A stretch of 64,000 bases of DNA from Capillidium heterosporum. Lineage: Eukaryota; Entomophthoromycota; Entomophthoromycetes; Entomophthorales; Capillidiaceae. The notes below the pieces were generated by a model. That model was not told the DNA's origin. It worked only from the letters and a program-made list of their open reading frames with translations, and did no database searches. The first letter of the stretch is position 1. Each line of letters begins with the position of its first letter. Shown in pieces: positions 36,718 through 47,167 of the stretch. The DNA lies in NCBI GenBank assembly GCA_016630905.1, contig WBMQ01000010.1:186001-250000 (forward strand). Reading direction: 5' to 3'. The position numbers and the translations under genes are program-made.

Positions 36718-37546
36718 ATGATGTACTCCTCCACCTACAAAGCTCTATTCGCCACTCTCATCACCTGCGTAGCCAGCCACATGGAGATGAAATCCCCTCC
36801 TCCTAGATCTTCCCAATTCAACAAGGCTTACGGTGCCGTCGATTATAGTATGAATTCGCCTTTAGGTACCTTCCCCTGCAAAGGATTCGCAGCCGGTCCT
36901 AGTGTTGCCACTTACCAAGCCGGTTCCTCGATCCCCGTTGAATTGTTGGGTACAGCCACTCACAACGGTGGTCACTGCCAGTTCTCTCTAAGTTACGACG
37001 GTGGTAAAACCTTTGTTGTCATCAAGACTATTATGGGTAACTGTATGATTGACAGCCTGAACTACTCGGTCCAGATCCCCGACTCAGCCCCCAGCGGAGA
37101 CAAAGTTGTCTTTGCTTGGTCTTGGGTCAACAAGACTGGAAACCGTGAGTACTACATGAACTGCGCCGATATTACCATCAAAGGCACTGCCAATGGTAAG
37201 ATCACCGGTCCTAAAATGTTGGTCGCCAATTTGCCTGGCTACCCTACTATCCCCGAATTTACCAACGGTGGTTACGACGGTAGTGATCTCTACTCCAAGA
37301 TTGAATCTATTACTGTTGGTGGTAGTGGGGGTAGTGCTCCTGCTCCTGCTCCTTACCAAGTTCAACCGGTTGCTCCTCCTCAAGCTAAGTTAGCCGAGGA
37401 AGCTAAGCCCGAAGCTAAGGTCGACAACTTTGCTCCTAACTTGTTGAAGGACCCTAATCCAGAAGCAACCACCTGTAGATTACAGCAATGTCGATTACAG
37501 CAAGACTGATTTCTCCAACGTTGACTACTCCAACGTTAAGTTTTAG
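36718..37546 (+). CDS. AA11-like LPMO, second copy, frameshifted tail
   Basis: Closest to the LPMO at 1996. Residues 1-20 form the signal peptide (ending CVAS). His21 and His82 are the histidine brace and Tyr146 (NREYYMNC) the axial ligand. The catalytic domain is complete to about residue 195. The frame as read ends at 37509 (263 residues) in an implausible tail. One extra base near 37471-37474 accounts for this. The alternative frame gives VDYSNVDYSKTDFSNVDYS and ends at 37546, a clear short repeat. As in the first copy, the break is in the low-complexity C-terminus and the enzyme domain is untouched. Secreted, likely chitin-active. Confidence 0.87.
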
Positions 37547-39710
37547 ATTAGATGACTGATCTTCCCCGTTCCATTCATTTGAATGCCAAGTTTTGAATTA
37601 GATAGTTGAGCTATCCAGGTTTCCTTGTAATAAATTTTGAAGTTTCTCAAGTATTTGGTTTTAAAATTTCTCTTGTTATGTTGAGAGTTTATTGGCAAAG
37701 TAATTCGTTTATATTAGTTGAAGAATACTGGTTTTTTACAAAAAAATGTTGGTTTTCAGTAAGTATGAATCTATCTGTACAGCTTATTGCCAAATCAAAT
37801 CTTCATTTATAAAAGTTGTAAAATCTGCTGAATCTTCTCTTTAGAATGTACTGATAATCTACAATTGTGCAATAGAATTTGATGGAAGCCTTGTCCAAGT
37901 ATATTTGAAATATAAAATCTAGTTGGGTACGGCATAGTAGTCCTTTTAAATATACAATTCAACAACTAAAGATATCATATTCCCTCAATACGTAGCTGGC
38001 AGTTTGACAAGAATATAGCATTAGTTGGTAGTCCTCATCTTAAAATTGAATGCTATTTTTTAGATTTGCAACTACAAAACCTGATGATGGAACTTACATC
38101 CAATACTATAGCTCCAAGTTGGCTTTATTACCTTCATAATATATTGGTGGGCAGCAAAAGCTTCAGTAATTATATATATAGTAACTTTCCAAGTTACTAT
38201 CCAAAGCTAGCAGTAGCATTGAGGCAAATCTAGGCTTCATTCAAGGTGGCCTCAATAGCTATTCTCTCCAATTCAAAATAGAAGGAATATCGTTGTCTTT
38301 GGAAAATGTATCCTATTTTCTCTGATTTTGAACGGAGACATCAATATTTAGAGTCCATCTACCTTGAATAAAGCTATATAAAGAAGGGTATCCTTTACCA
38401 TCTTCAGATCCATCACTGCACTCAGTAGGAGTGTTCCTTTACTAAAATATCCATTCGAAATGCTTGGCAAGACTTGTCAAAAGCTACAAACTTTCGATAC
38501 TTGAAAAATGATCTCATAGACTGGATCACCCTAAACTGTAATGGTCATAAAGGGTAGTTTATTGGTTAACCATCTAGTCAGCTGGTAAACTGTACCGAAA
38601 GAAGGGTTCGATGTCGACAAATTAGTACTAAAGTTTAGGCTCAGCTGATAATAGTAGATTTCTAGTAACTTGTGAGAAAGCTTAAATGAATTTGCTATAA
38701 ATTAAAAGCATGATTCATCACCAAAATATATTGTATAGCTGCGAACACTTCATACATATAGTATCTTTGCTTTGATATAATGGTACGTTATCTAACGTAT
38801 GTATAGCGGTGCGTGTGTGAACTTTTGACTTTAGGTAGAAGGAGCGGGTAGCTAGCAGCTTAAACTAGGTAGAAAGTCCAAACTTGATCCATAAACAAGT
38901 TTATTTTAGATTCATATTGGGTTTGGGCTGATAGCAGAAGGTTAGTAATAGCCTTTTAAGAATATTTAACGATAGGCAACTGGATCTAGTACTTTTGGAT
39001 TTTACTTTTCCCGATCCAAGTAAAGTATTCCAGCGGCTCTTGCATCTTCCTGGGTACCCAAGTTTTCAAGGGATTTGGGTTCCATAACTGCTTTTAGTTG
39101 GAAAAGGTAGGTAGAGTGACGCTAGATGGTGTAAAGACATTTTAGTACTTATATTCGTAGAAATTGATATTGGCTATTATGAACTGTCTATTGAAAATAT
39201 ATTGGATTGGATGCTAATTTCCATAACCAAAATTCTGTAGTGGTAGATGGAAGTATTTATGGCAATTGGATTTTGCCTCAGTTGAAATTTTGGTAACTTA
39301 TTCCTCTACCAAACTACCAAACTTTTGATAAATTTGAGACATTTCAGCGAATCAATCCATCGGTTTGCATCCCGCTTTGGTGAAATTGACTCATTCTATC
39401 AATCTGAGTCAATTTTTTCAAGCTTTCGAATTGAGTAACTATCGAATTGGTCGAGGAATTCAAGAAATAATTTATTACGACGGAATAACATCTTATGAAC
39501 TTGTAGAAGCGATAAGGTCCATAGGGGAGAAATAGTTTCCATATGAAATGTAAAGGTTCGCCAACTAATTGTATTCGAAATGGAACTAATAGCCAAAGGG
39601 TATAAATAGGAGAAATAAAGTCCCATCCAGCTTTACTTTAAAACTTTGAAAGTTTGTAAATTCACTTGTAGATACTACCAGCTCACCCAACAACATCTGT
39701 ACAATACAAT
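37547..39710. other. Long intergenic region
   Basis: 2.2 kb between tandem LPMO genes. AT-rich; nothing recognisable except the TATA box at 39601. Confidence 0.5.
39601..39608 (+). promoter_or_regulatory. TATA box upstream of third LPMO gene
   Basis: TATAAATA, 103 bases before the ATG at 39711. Confidence 0.55.
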
Positions 39711-40706
39711 ATGGTCAAATTTACCTCCACTCTGCTATGCGCCTTGGCCTTTGCTGCCTCTGCTTTCGCTCACATGGAGATGGGAACCCCAACTCCCAGA
39801 AACTCAGTTCGCAACCAGCTGTTCCGTGGTGAACCCGACTACAGTATGACTGCTCCTTTAGGTGCTTTCCCTTGCAAAGGTTACCCAGCCGGTCCCAGCG
39901 TCGCAACTTTCAAGGCTGGTTCCTCCATCCCAGTCAACATCATCGGTGGTGCTCCTCACAATGGTGGCCACTGCCAGTTCTCTTTGAGTTACGATGGTGG
40001 TGCCACCTTTGTCGTCATCCACAGTGTCATGGGTGAATGTCTGCGTGGTGCTGGTAACAGCTTCTCAGTAAAGATCCCCGAATCGGCTCCCAGCTCCGAC
40101 AAAGTTGTCTTCACTTGGACTTGGGTTAACCGTACCGGTAACCGTGAGTACTACATGAACTGCGCCGACATTTCCATTGAAGGTACTGCTAACGGTTCGA
40201 TTACCGGCCCTAAGTTGACTGTCGCCAACTTGCCCGGTTATCCTACTATCCCTGAGTTCACTACTGGTGGTTACGACGGTTCCGACATCTACGCCCAGGC
40301 TCCTACTATCACCGTTGGTGGTAACGGAAGCCAGCCTCAGCCCATCCCCCCTAAGGTTCCTTCCCAGTCCCCTGTTACTTCTGCTGCTCCTTCTTCAACT
40401 TACTCTCAAGCTCCCGCTCCTTCCCAGTCCCCTGTTACTTCTCAGACTTCTATCCCTTCACCTGCCTCCTCTGCCTACTCCCAGGATCCCGTTTCTCCCA
40501 TCCCTACTCCCGCTACCACTTCCTATGTTGTTGAGAAGCCCAGTACTTCCGCTGTTCCTTCCCCAGCTCCCGTACCCAGCCCTTCTGTCCAGCCTATCCC
40601 TCCTGTAGGTGGTAGCTACGACGACGGTCACTGGGACGCCAAGAAGTGGGGTTACGATGCCTACAAGAACAAGTACGACGACGGTTCCTACAAGGTCCAC
40701 TACTAA
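39711..40706 (+). CDS. AA11-like LPMO, third copy, intact with Ser/Pro-rich tail
   Basis: 331 residues in one exon. Signal peptide MVKFTSTLLCALAFAASAFA is followed by His21. His83 in APHNGGH completes the histidine brace and Tyr148 in NREYYMNC is the axial residue. Conserved Cys in FPCKGY, GHCQFS, GEC and MNC suggest two disulphides. After about residue 205 comes a Ser/Pro/Thr-rich linker with a repeated SQSPVTS element. A distinct terminal module follows, rich in Tyr/Asp/Lys (DGHWDAKKWGYDAYKNKYDD), possibly a wall- or substrate-binding tail. Codons are strongly biased to C-ending forms, unlike the surrounding DNA, which suggests high expression. AATAAA at 40798-40803. Confidence 0.93.
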   Translation: MVKFTSTLLCALAFAASAFAHMEMGTPTPRNSVRNQLFRGEPDYSMTAPLGAFPCKGYPAGPSVATFKAGSSIPVNIIGGAPHNGGHCQFSLSYDGGATFVVIHSVMGECLRGAGNSFSVKIPESAPSSDKVVFTWTWVNRTGNREYYMNCADISIEGTANGSITGPKLTVANLPGYPTIPEFTTGGYDGSDIYAQAPTITVGGNGSQPQPIPPKVPSQSPVTSAAPSSTYSQAPAPSQSPVTSQTSIPSPASSAYSQDPVSPIPTPATTSYVVEKPSTSAVPSPAPVPSPSVQPIPPVGGSYDDGHWDAKKWGYDAYKNKYDDGSYKVHY

Positions 40707-42485
40707 ACATTAAAAGTAATTAATTGGCACTTGTAGTTGTTGAGTTCACCGGCTTGAACTTTACACCTCAAAGTGTCAACCTTGTTTTTCTTATCTTAAT
40801 AAATAGTTGTAAATTGAATTATATTTTGCCTTTATTTGTTATTTAATTATACTAGAGCTATAATATATCTAACTTGGATAAAATTTGATGGCTTACATAA
40901 TAAGTCCTTATGAAGCTGATAGAAAGCTGTTTGATCGTCACCTGGTAAATTCGGTAAGATGTCAATGTATAGTGGCGAATTCATACTTCGAGTTAATAAT
41001 AGTGTTGTATTCAACGATTAAGCCCATATATCCTAGTACAGAAGCTAGTGCTGCGATACCAACCAAAGTTAAAGTCATAGATACAAGCACTAATTCTAGT
41101 TAGTCACCTAGAAACGGTATTGATGGGTAAATGCTCCATCAAAGTTGCTGATAATTAGAAACCTCGTATAAAAAGTAATATAGTTAGAGACTTTGTTCCA
41201 AATTCCTTTACTACAAACGAGTTTACTGCCGGATTTCTAGTTGTCTTTATATTGATACTATGTAGGTATAGTGACATCCTTGATGCCTAAAAATATCCAA
41301 AAGTTAACGTTTCCAAGCTTACTATATATATTATTTATTTTGAATTGAATATCGAAAGCGATAATTCTTCCAAAATATTGTGCTCGATAATGTCTGTTTT
41401 TATATACTGTATACATTTTTTAGTTTCAACTATTTATAAAGATGGTAATTAAATTGAAAATAGCTTCAATTCTCTATATTGAATCTCAAAAGTTTTGTAC
41501 AAAAAATGCATCTATATTTAACTGAGTATATATATTATCAATAGCATCAGCTATATTCTCTCAATCATGGCGTTACAATCACCTAAGTTGGTAACGTAGG
41601 AACTTTTTATCCCTGATCAGCATCCGATAAAAATATCTTCGCTTACGCTACTTGCCAGATGACCTACTACTAACAAAAGACCTCTACTTGTTTTTTTTAA
41701 AAACTAATATATACAAGTATTGGGTTTTAGAGTAGGTTCAAAGTTTACAACCTTTAAAATAAACTAATTGGTTTATACGTTACAAGGCTTAAAATACAGA
41801 TTTCAGTACATTAATAGACGAAAAGTTCAAGATTCTAAACTAATTTAAGTATATATCTGCAAGCCTACCTTATAAAATATAGAGTTATTTTTTGACAGAT
41901 TATTGGGGTTTACCTCTATTCTACGTTTTTATAGTTTACTCAGCTAGCTTATCACTACAGTATATTATTACTAGCTCTATCATTATAAAATTAAAAAATA
42001 TTTGTAGTATTGCTATATTAAAAACTCAATGTGTATTTTAGGACCATTGTTGGAACTAATAAAAGTATAGCTACTTTATATTTTAGTATATGGTATTAAG
42101 AAAGTTGTCTTCAATTAGCTTTGAAAATAGCAAAATAATTCCTTAATGAATATTTGAATCTACTTTATTGAAATGATGTACTGTATAACTTTAACCTTTT
42201 ACTAAAATTTTGTAATCCTTCAGTTATATCAATCCTACTACTATTAAAGAGACTTTGATCGGTTTGTAACTTAAGATTGTCCTAAAAATCATCTACATAC
42301 ATATTAGATCTTTGTATCACTTGTTCATTTTGTACTAAAAGAAATAGGTAGTTCTGTTGGAATTGAAAGACCTACCTCCATCAAAAAGTAAAATAACTTT
42401 GAAATAAATGCAACTAATCAGCTAATATGTCTCATTCAAAAATACTCTATAATAAAGTGTAGTAGCATAAGCCCTTTAATCAATT
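40707..42485. other. Intergenic, convergent
   Basis: AT-rich spacer between the LPMO (+) and clathrin light chain (-) 3' ends. A 72-codon open stretch at 40885-41103 has no protein-like features. AATAAA at 40798. Confidence 0.5.
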
Positions 42486-43494
42486 TTAGTAGGCAGTAGT
42501 GGGGACATGGTCCGAGTTCTTGAGGTCGTTAAGCAACTCACGTAAGCGGGTAGTATCCTTAGCCGATTTCTCGCGGGGAGCTTTAGTGGAAGTAGTAGAA
42601 GTACGGGCAGAAGAACTAGTAGGTAAGGAGTTACTTCGAGCTGGGGTAGTGGTACTAGCTTGAACAGAAGTTATCAAATGGCAGACAAGGCCCCAACCGG
42701 ACTTGCCATCTCTGCCGTCATTAGTATTGGAAGTAACCCTTTATTTTAAAAATATTAAACAACATAGACATAATATTTAAAAGTTACCTAGCGTTGTTCT
42801 GGATAGACTTTTGGATCTTGGTTTGGTAATCGGAGTGGAATTGTTGGAGAGCACGTTGGGCATCCGACTTGGTAGTCTCTAATTTCTCAAGGGCACGACG
42901 GTCCCGGTCACCTAAACGATCCTGGAACTGGGATTTCCAGTTACTTGTATTGGTTAGATTGATAATGGAATAAATTTTACCGAATGAATTCGGACTCGGC
43001 TTCAGGGATCTTGGGGCTACCAGAGCTGTTGGGTAAGGGAGAGAAACGATCAGGTGAAGTTATTTGATGGCCGGTGAACAAACTATCACTCTGTGGAGGT
43101 GAGAACACCTTTTAAATAAATAAAATTCAATTTGGTATAACAAATAAGAAGTTACCTCGTTAGTTTGGCCGGCGTTGAAGACGTTGGTTTCGTTGAAGGA
43201 AACTGGATTGGTAGCATAAGTGTTGGACTCGGTAAAGAAGTCACCGGAAGGGTTGGGGCTAGTACCCGACAAGGAGTTTCCAGTAGGTAAAGGGATGTTG
43301 CTTGGTGATAGAACTTCACTTTGCTCAAAATTAGAATTGAAGATGTCGGCTTCGTTACTGGCTGGAGGAGTCGAGTTGAGGAACTGGGCATCATCACCTA
43401 GGATGGCACGTTCTCTAGCTAAGAAATCTTCGGTGGGATCGGCCCCCGTACCTACCTCGAAGTCAGCAGTGTTGAAATCTCCAAAATCGGCCAT
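42486..43494 (-). CDS. CLC1: Clathrin light chain
   Basis: Regulatory subunit of the clathrin triskelion in endocytosis and Golgi-endosome traffic. Four minus-strand exons with consistent phases (43494-43156, 43108-42981, 42943-42788, 42738-42486) give 291 residues. The N-terminus has the family signature DPTEDFLARERAILGDDA. After a low-complexity Asn/Ser/Pro segment, exon 3 encodes the heavy-chain-binding helix (NWKSQFQDRLGDRDRRALEKLE, then SDYQTKIQKSIQNNA). The C-terminus is Ser/Thr-rich and ends with a charged helix (DTTRLRELLNDLKNSD), as in other fungal light chains. No defects seen. Confidence 0.88.
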
Positions 43495-43822
43495 AGTGTA
43501 AATAAGTTTATTAAATGTAAAGATGGGTCACTGCTTTATTGACTAAAAGTATTCGGTAATAATGGTGGGAAGCTAGCCAATAGATTACTTTCCTCTAATC
43601 AGTGGTAGGTTCTGAGTAGCTGTTTCAAGATATGATGTGACGATTTTCTCCGCTCTAATATCAAGATGTAAAGCGGTTGATTTTGTAAGAACAAGGATGC
43701 TGAGACATACAATGAATATACATACCTCTAAATAAACCATATTTCATTATTAAATACTCCAACCAAAAATATAAATGTTTAAAACCTAGCTATAAAGTAT
43801 ACTTTACAAAACATATCAGTAT
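43495..43822. other. Intergenic, short
   Basis: Promoter side of the clathrin light chain gene and 3' side of the trypsin gene; nothing else seen. Confidence 0.5.
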
Positions 43823-44626
43823 TTAATTCAAAAACTTGTTGATAAACTCAAGGTACCCACTGATTTTAGTAAACACAGTTGGAGCCCCTTTGATGGCACA
43901 AGCCTCTCCAAACGAAGTAATACCAACTAAAACGTAGTTGCCCTTTCTTTTTACAAACAGTGGACCACCTGAATCGCCAGAACAAGCGTCTCTCCCACCT
44001 TGACCTCCAGCGCAGATCTGCTTATCTTCAACTATACCATACCCTTGATTGTTCCAATAGTTGGAACAGTTCTGGTGACTTACCACTGGGATTACAATCT
44101 CATTCAAAACATCAGAAATACCTGAAGTTGTGGAAGTCACACCCCATCCAATTGCAGTAACGTAGTTGGAGGCATTTACTAGATCATCATGTTGATCCAA
44201 TCCGATAGGTCTAAAGTTGTAAGTTTTATTCGACCTTATCGTCCAAATAGCTATATCGTTGATATTTCCAAGTGCTTGGTAGTTTTCCATATCTATAGCA
44301 ACAACTTCAGCTTCAATACCACCTTCCTCTTTAGAGGATAAAGCCAAGTTGTGTCGATGGATAAAGGCTTTATATTCAGTTACCCTCTTACTGGGTGCAC
44401 AGTGGGCTGCTGTCAGAACCTTGGTTGGCTTGAGTAGAATACCGCCGCAGGTATGGAAAGTTCCACTGACGCTGGATTTTTGTTGAATGGATACCATCCA
44501 ACTGTATTTGAACTTTGGTATGACTTCATGCCCACCAACTATCTGGATCGTTGGTAAAGTTTGGCTTAGGATGGTTGATAGGAGGTTTAAAAGTAAAATT
44601 GTGAGGATGTAGGTTTGTATATGCAT
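43823..44626 (-). CDS. Secreted trypsin-like serine protease
   Basis: 267 residues, intronless, S1 family (chymotrypsin fold). Signal peptide of about 22 residues (MHIQTYILTILLLNLLSTILSQ), then a short propeptide and the mature start IVGGHEVIPKF. The triad is complete: His in LTAAHC, Asp in NDIAIW and Ser in GDSGGP. The residue six before the Ser is Asp (GGRDACSGDSGG), the trypsin S1-pocket residue, so cleavage after Lys/Arg is expected. Paired Cys around the His and Ser are present. Trypsins are typical secreted proteases of insect-associated and some early-diverging fungi. A TATATATA stretch lies 30-45 bases upstream (44660-44672). Confidence 0.93.
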   Translation of the reverse strand: MHIQTYILTILLLNLLSTILSQTLPTIQIVGGHEVIPKFKYSWMVSIQQKSSVSGTFHTCGGILLKPTKVLTAAHCAPSKRVTEYKAFIHRHNLALSSKEEGGIEAEVVAIDMENYQALGNINDIAIWTIRSNKTYNFRPIGLDQHDDLVNASNYVTAIGWGVTSTTSGISDVLNEIVIPVVSHQNCSNYWNNQGYGIVEDKQICAGGQGGRDACSGDSGGPLFVKRKGNYVLVGITSFGEACAIKGAPTVFTKISGYLEFINKFLN

Positions 44627-45539
44627 TTGAATTGGTGTTTAGTAGTTGAGAAAGTATTTCCTATATATATAGTGGTGTAGTTATTATCATGTATATAGGG
44701 TTGTGATATACGCTATGTTAACCCTCGATCCATGTGGTTTAGATAACATGCAGGTTGACCCTACAGCTTATATATTTCATATTTTAGTACCGAGATGTGG
44801 ATAGGAAATGGAGCATAATACTACCATTTACAGGGATTTATTGAAGTATAAGGTATCTAAAACGTGTCATCCGAAGTATAGCGTAAAAAATCAACCATAT
44901 GGTTCATCATTTGAACCGATATTTACTTTTTTAAGGTATGAATGAGAGTGGTTATCAGTAGATGGAGTTCTACTAAGCTTATAGCAAGACATCGTTTACT
45001 ATTTCACTTGACATCCAAGCATAAATATACTTGAAAAGTATATATATAGTAGTATATAGATTGAGTTTCAATTGTTTTTAATCACAAGTTGTTTATATAA
45101 CTATAGTAAGCTTTGATTAAAAGTTGATATCCGTGCAAAATGGTTCTAATACTCATTACAACTAATTAGCACTAACTTTGACTTTTGTTTGCTTTGAGTA
45201 GTCAAATCAGCTTCGTATCAAAGGCCTAAATTTTCTACAATAGAAAGCTACGACAGATGGTATAGGCTATAAAAGCAGGTGGTTCATTTTATTGTATCAA
45301 AATTGAAGATACTCGGATAAAATTTTGAAAAATACATTTAGTTTTGCCAAAACTACAGCTTAAAATTGCTCATTAAAGTTTCTATAAAAGATGCCAACAC
45401 ATCCCTATTAGAGGTTTCCTATAGCTAGAAAGGAATGTACAATTCATTTGCTAAAGATAGTTCAAAAGAACTCAAAGTGAACTTTGATTGGGTAGTTTAG
45501 GCTTGGGAGGTTTGCTCATCACCATCTCAACAGACACAT
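44627..45539. other. Intergenic
   Basis: AT-rich upstream region of the trypsin gene; no other feature recognised. Confidence 0.5.
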
Positions 45540-46765
45540 CCACAAGCCTGAACAAACTCATCTCAAACTCAGTTGACAGAATAGCGATGACCATCAAATT
45601 TGCTATTCTACCGATATATTGGTAGAAGAGGTCTTGGATATTTTGAAGTGATCAGCATGATTCGATCCACAACTCTGCAACAAACAATTTAGTAGCATTT
45701 TGCTATCCAAGATCTCAGAGGTAGCCATCTACAGCCTAAACGACAAATACTGCTAGCAATAATTTAGAGTTGCTTCCCAAGTGCAATAAGTTTATTGCAG
45801 ATATTACTGCACATATACGTCCTGAATTCTATAAAACCAAGCACCTCTTTTCTAGCTTGAAGAAGGTTAAAGTAATTCGGAAGAAAGATGAGGCTGGTTT
45901 GCAACTGCTTGCACAAATTTGATATGCCATTAAAGGAGTCGTATCCCGGCTTGATCTACTTTAGGTACATGCTCCAAGCCCTCAACAATTTTAAACTTTC
46001 GACTCCCGACAATTTTGGCAAAGGCTTGAAGATCCTCGAACTGTACCAGCTCCCCCAACTCAAAAAGCTGACTTTAAATTTAAAACATGTAAATTGTTAA
46101 CTTCTAGTTCCCATCAACAAGCCATTTCTTAATTTGAAGATACTATATTTGAATTTCTATAGCAATCACCTCGATCTAAGTATGGTCCCAGCCACCTTCA
46201 AAACTTGAAAAAATTGTAACTCGGCTACATGCAAAATATAAAGATTGTATCCCTGGCTTGCCTCTTGCAATTCCAAACCATAAGTTTCTCTATTTATCAG
46301 CAAAGGAGCATCCTTGATAACTGCAGCTACTTTCTCAAGCATTCCTTCCCCAAACTACTGGGCTTAAGTCTCAATATCAATCCACTACCCACCAATATCT
46401 CTCGAAAATTGATAAACCTTAAGCAAGCTAGCTTGTACTTGGACAGTGCCTTCGACAACAACTCGTTGAATATCATACCCACCTTGCCTCAACTGGAACT
46501 TTACAGAAACATCAACGACAGCTTGTTCCAAGATATCAGCTGTAAAAACCCAATCATCCAGTTGCATATAATTGAAGTCCTCAACCTAAACTATCACTTC
46601 CAATTTCTGCAGTTAAAGTTATCGAAGCTTGCCAATTTAACTTTCAACCCAGCTTACATACTCTTCAATTTGATGCATAGCGTATATTTTACTAAGCTCA
46701 ATTATATAAGCAACTTTAACTTACAATCTGTCACCTCCCAGTATAAAATTGAGTTGATAGAGTGA
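45540..46765 (+). pseudogene. F-box/LRR-like gene remnant
   Basis: A short segment near 45605 reads TDILVEEVLDILK, like the start of an F-box, and is closed by a stop. Leucine-rich segments at 45888-46100 (LKILELYQLPQLKKLTLNL) and 46229-46765 (FPKLLGLSLNINPLP, LPQLELYRNI) follow in different frames. The irregular Leu/Asn spacing resembles divergent leucine-rich repeats of F-box proteins. Frames are separated by stops without plausible introns, so I read this as a decayed gene. A multi-exon gene cannot be excluded. Confidence 0.4.
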
Positions 46766-47167
46766 ATTAAAGTTTAAGCTTCCAATACCATAGTTGCCTT
46801 CAATAGTAGTTTGCTAGACAACGACGACATTCTAGTACACGTAGGTGGAGGATCTTTTACCACGAAACTAGAAGTTATATATATATTTTAAAGTTTAGCA
46901 ACTGCTATTCATTTTATCTTAGCTTTTCATTTTTGTATTTCTACCAAAGTATTAAATATTATGCCTTCATAATTCCCAGTAACACAATTTGATGGTGTTG
47001 ACTACACAAAAGAAAAGTATACCCAATTGGAATGTACATTTCAAAAATTTAACATACTTTACATTTATTAGAAATTGCCATATTTCTTGGTAAGTCTTTA
47101 TAGAAGATGGGGAAGGAGAAGAAAATGATATAGACATAAAGGAAGTAAAATCTACAGTTCCACCAAT
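46766..47167. other. Intergenic
   Basis: AT-rich 3' flank of the TCP11-type gene; nothing recognised. Confidence 0.5.

Noticed and set aside
40885-41103. 72-residue open stretch after the third LPMO
   Set aside because: AT-rich, no conserved motif, no promoter element; probably chance.
43220-43501. Plus-strand frame over the clathrin light chain
   Set aside because: Antisense to the conserved DPTEDFLARE exon.
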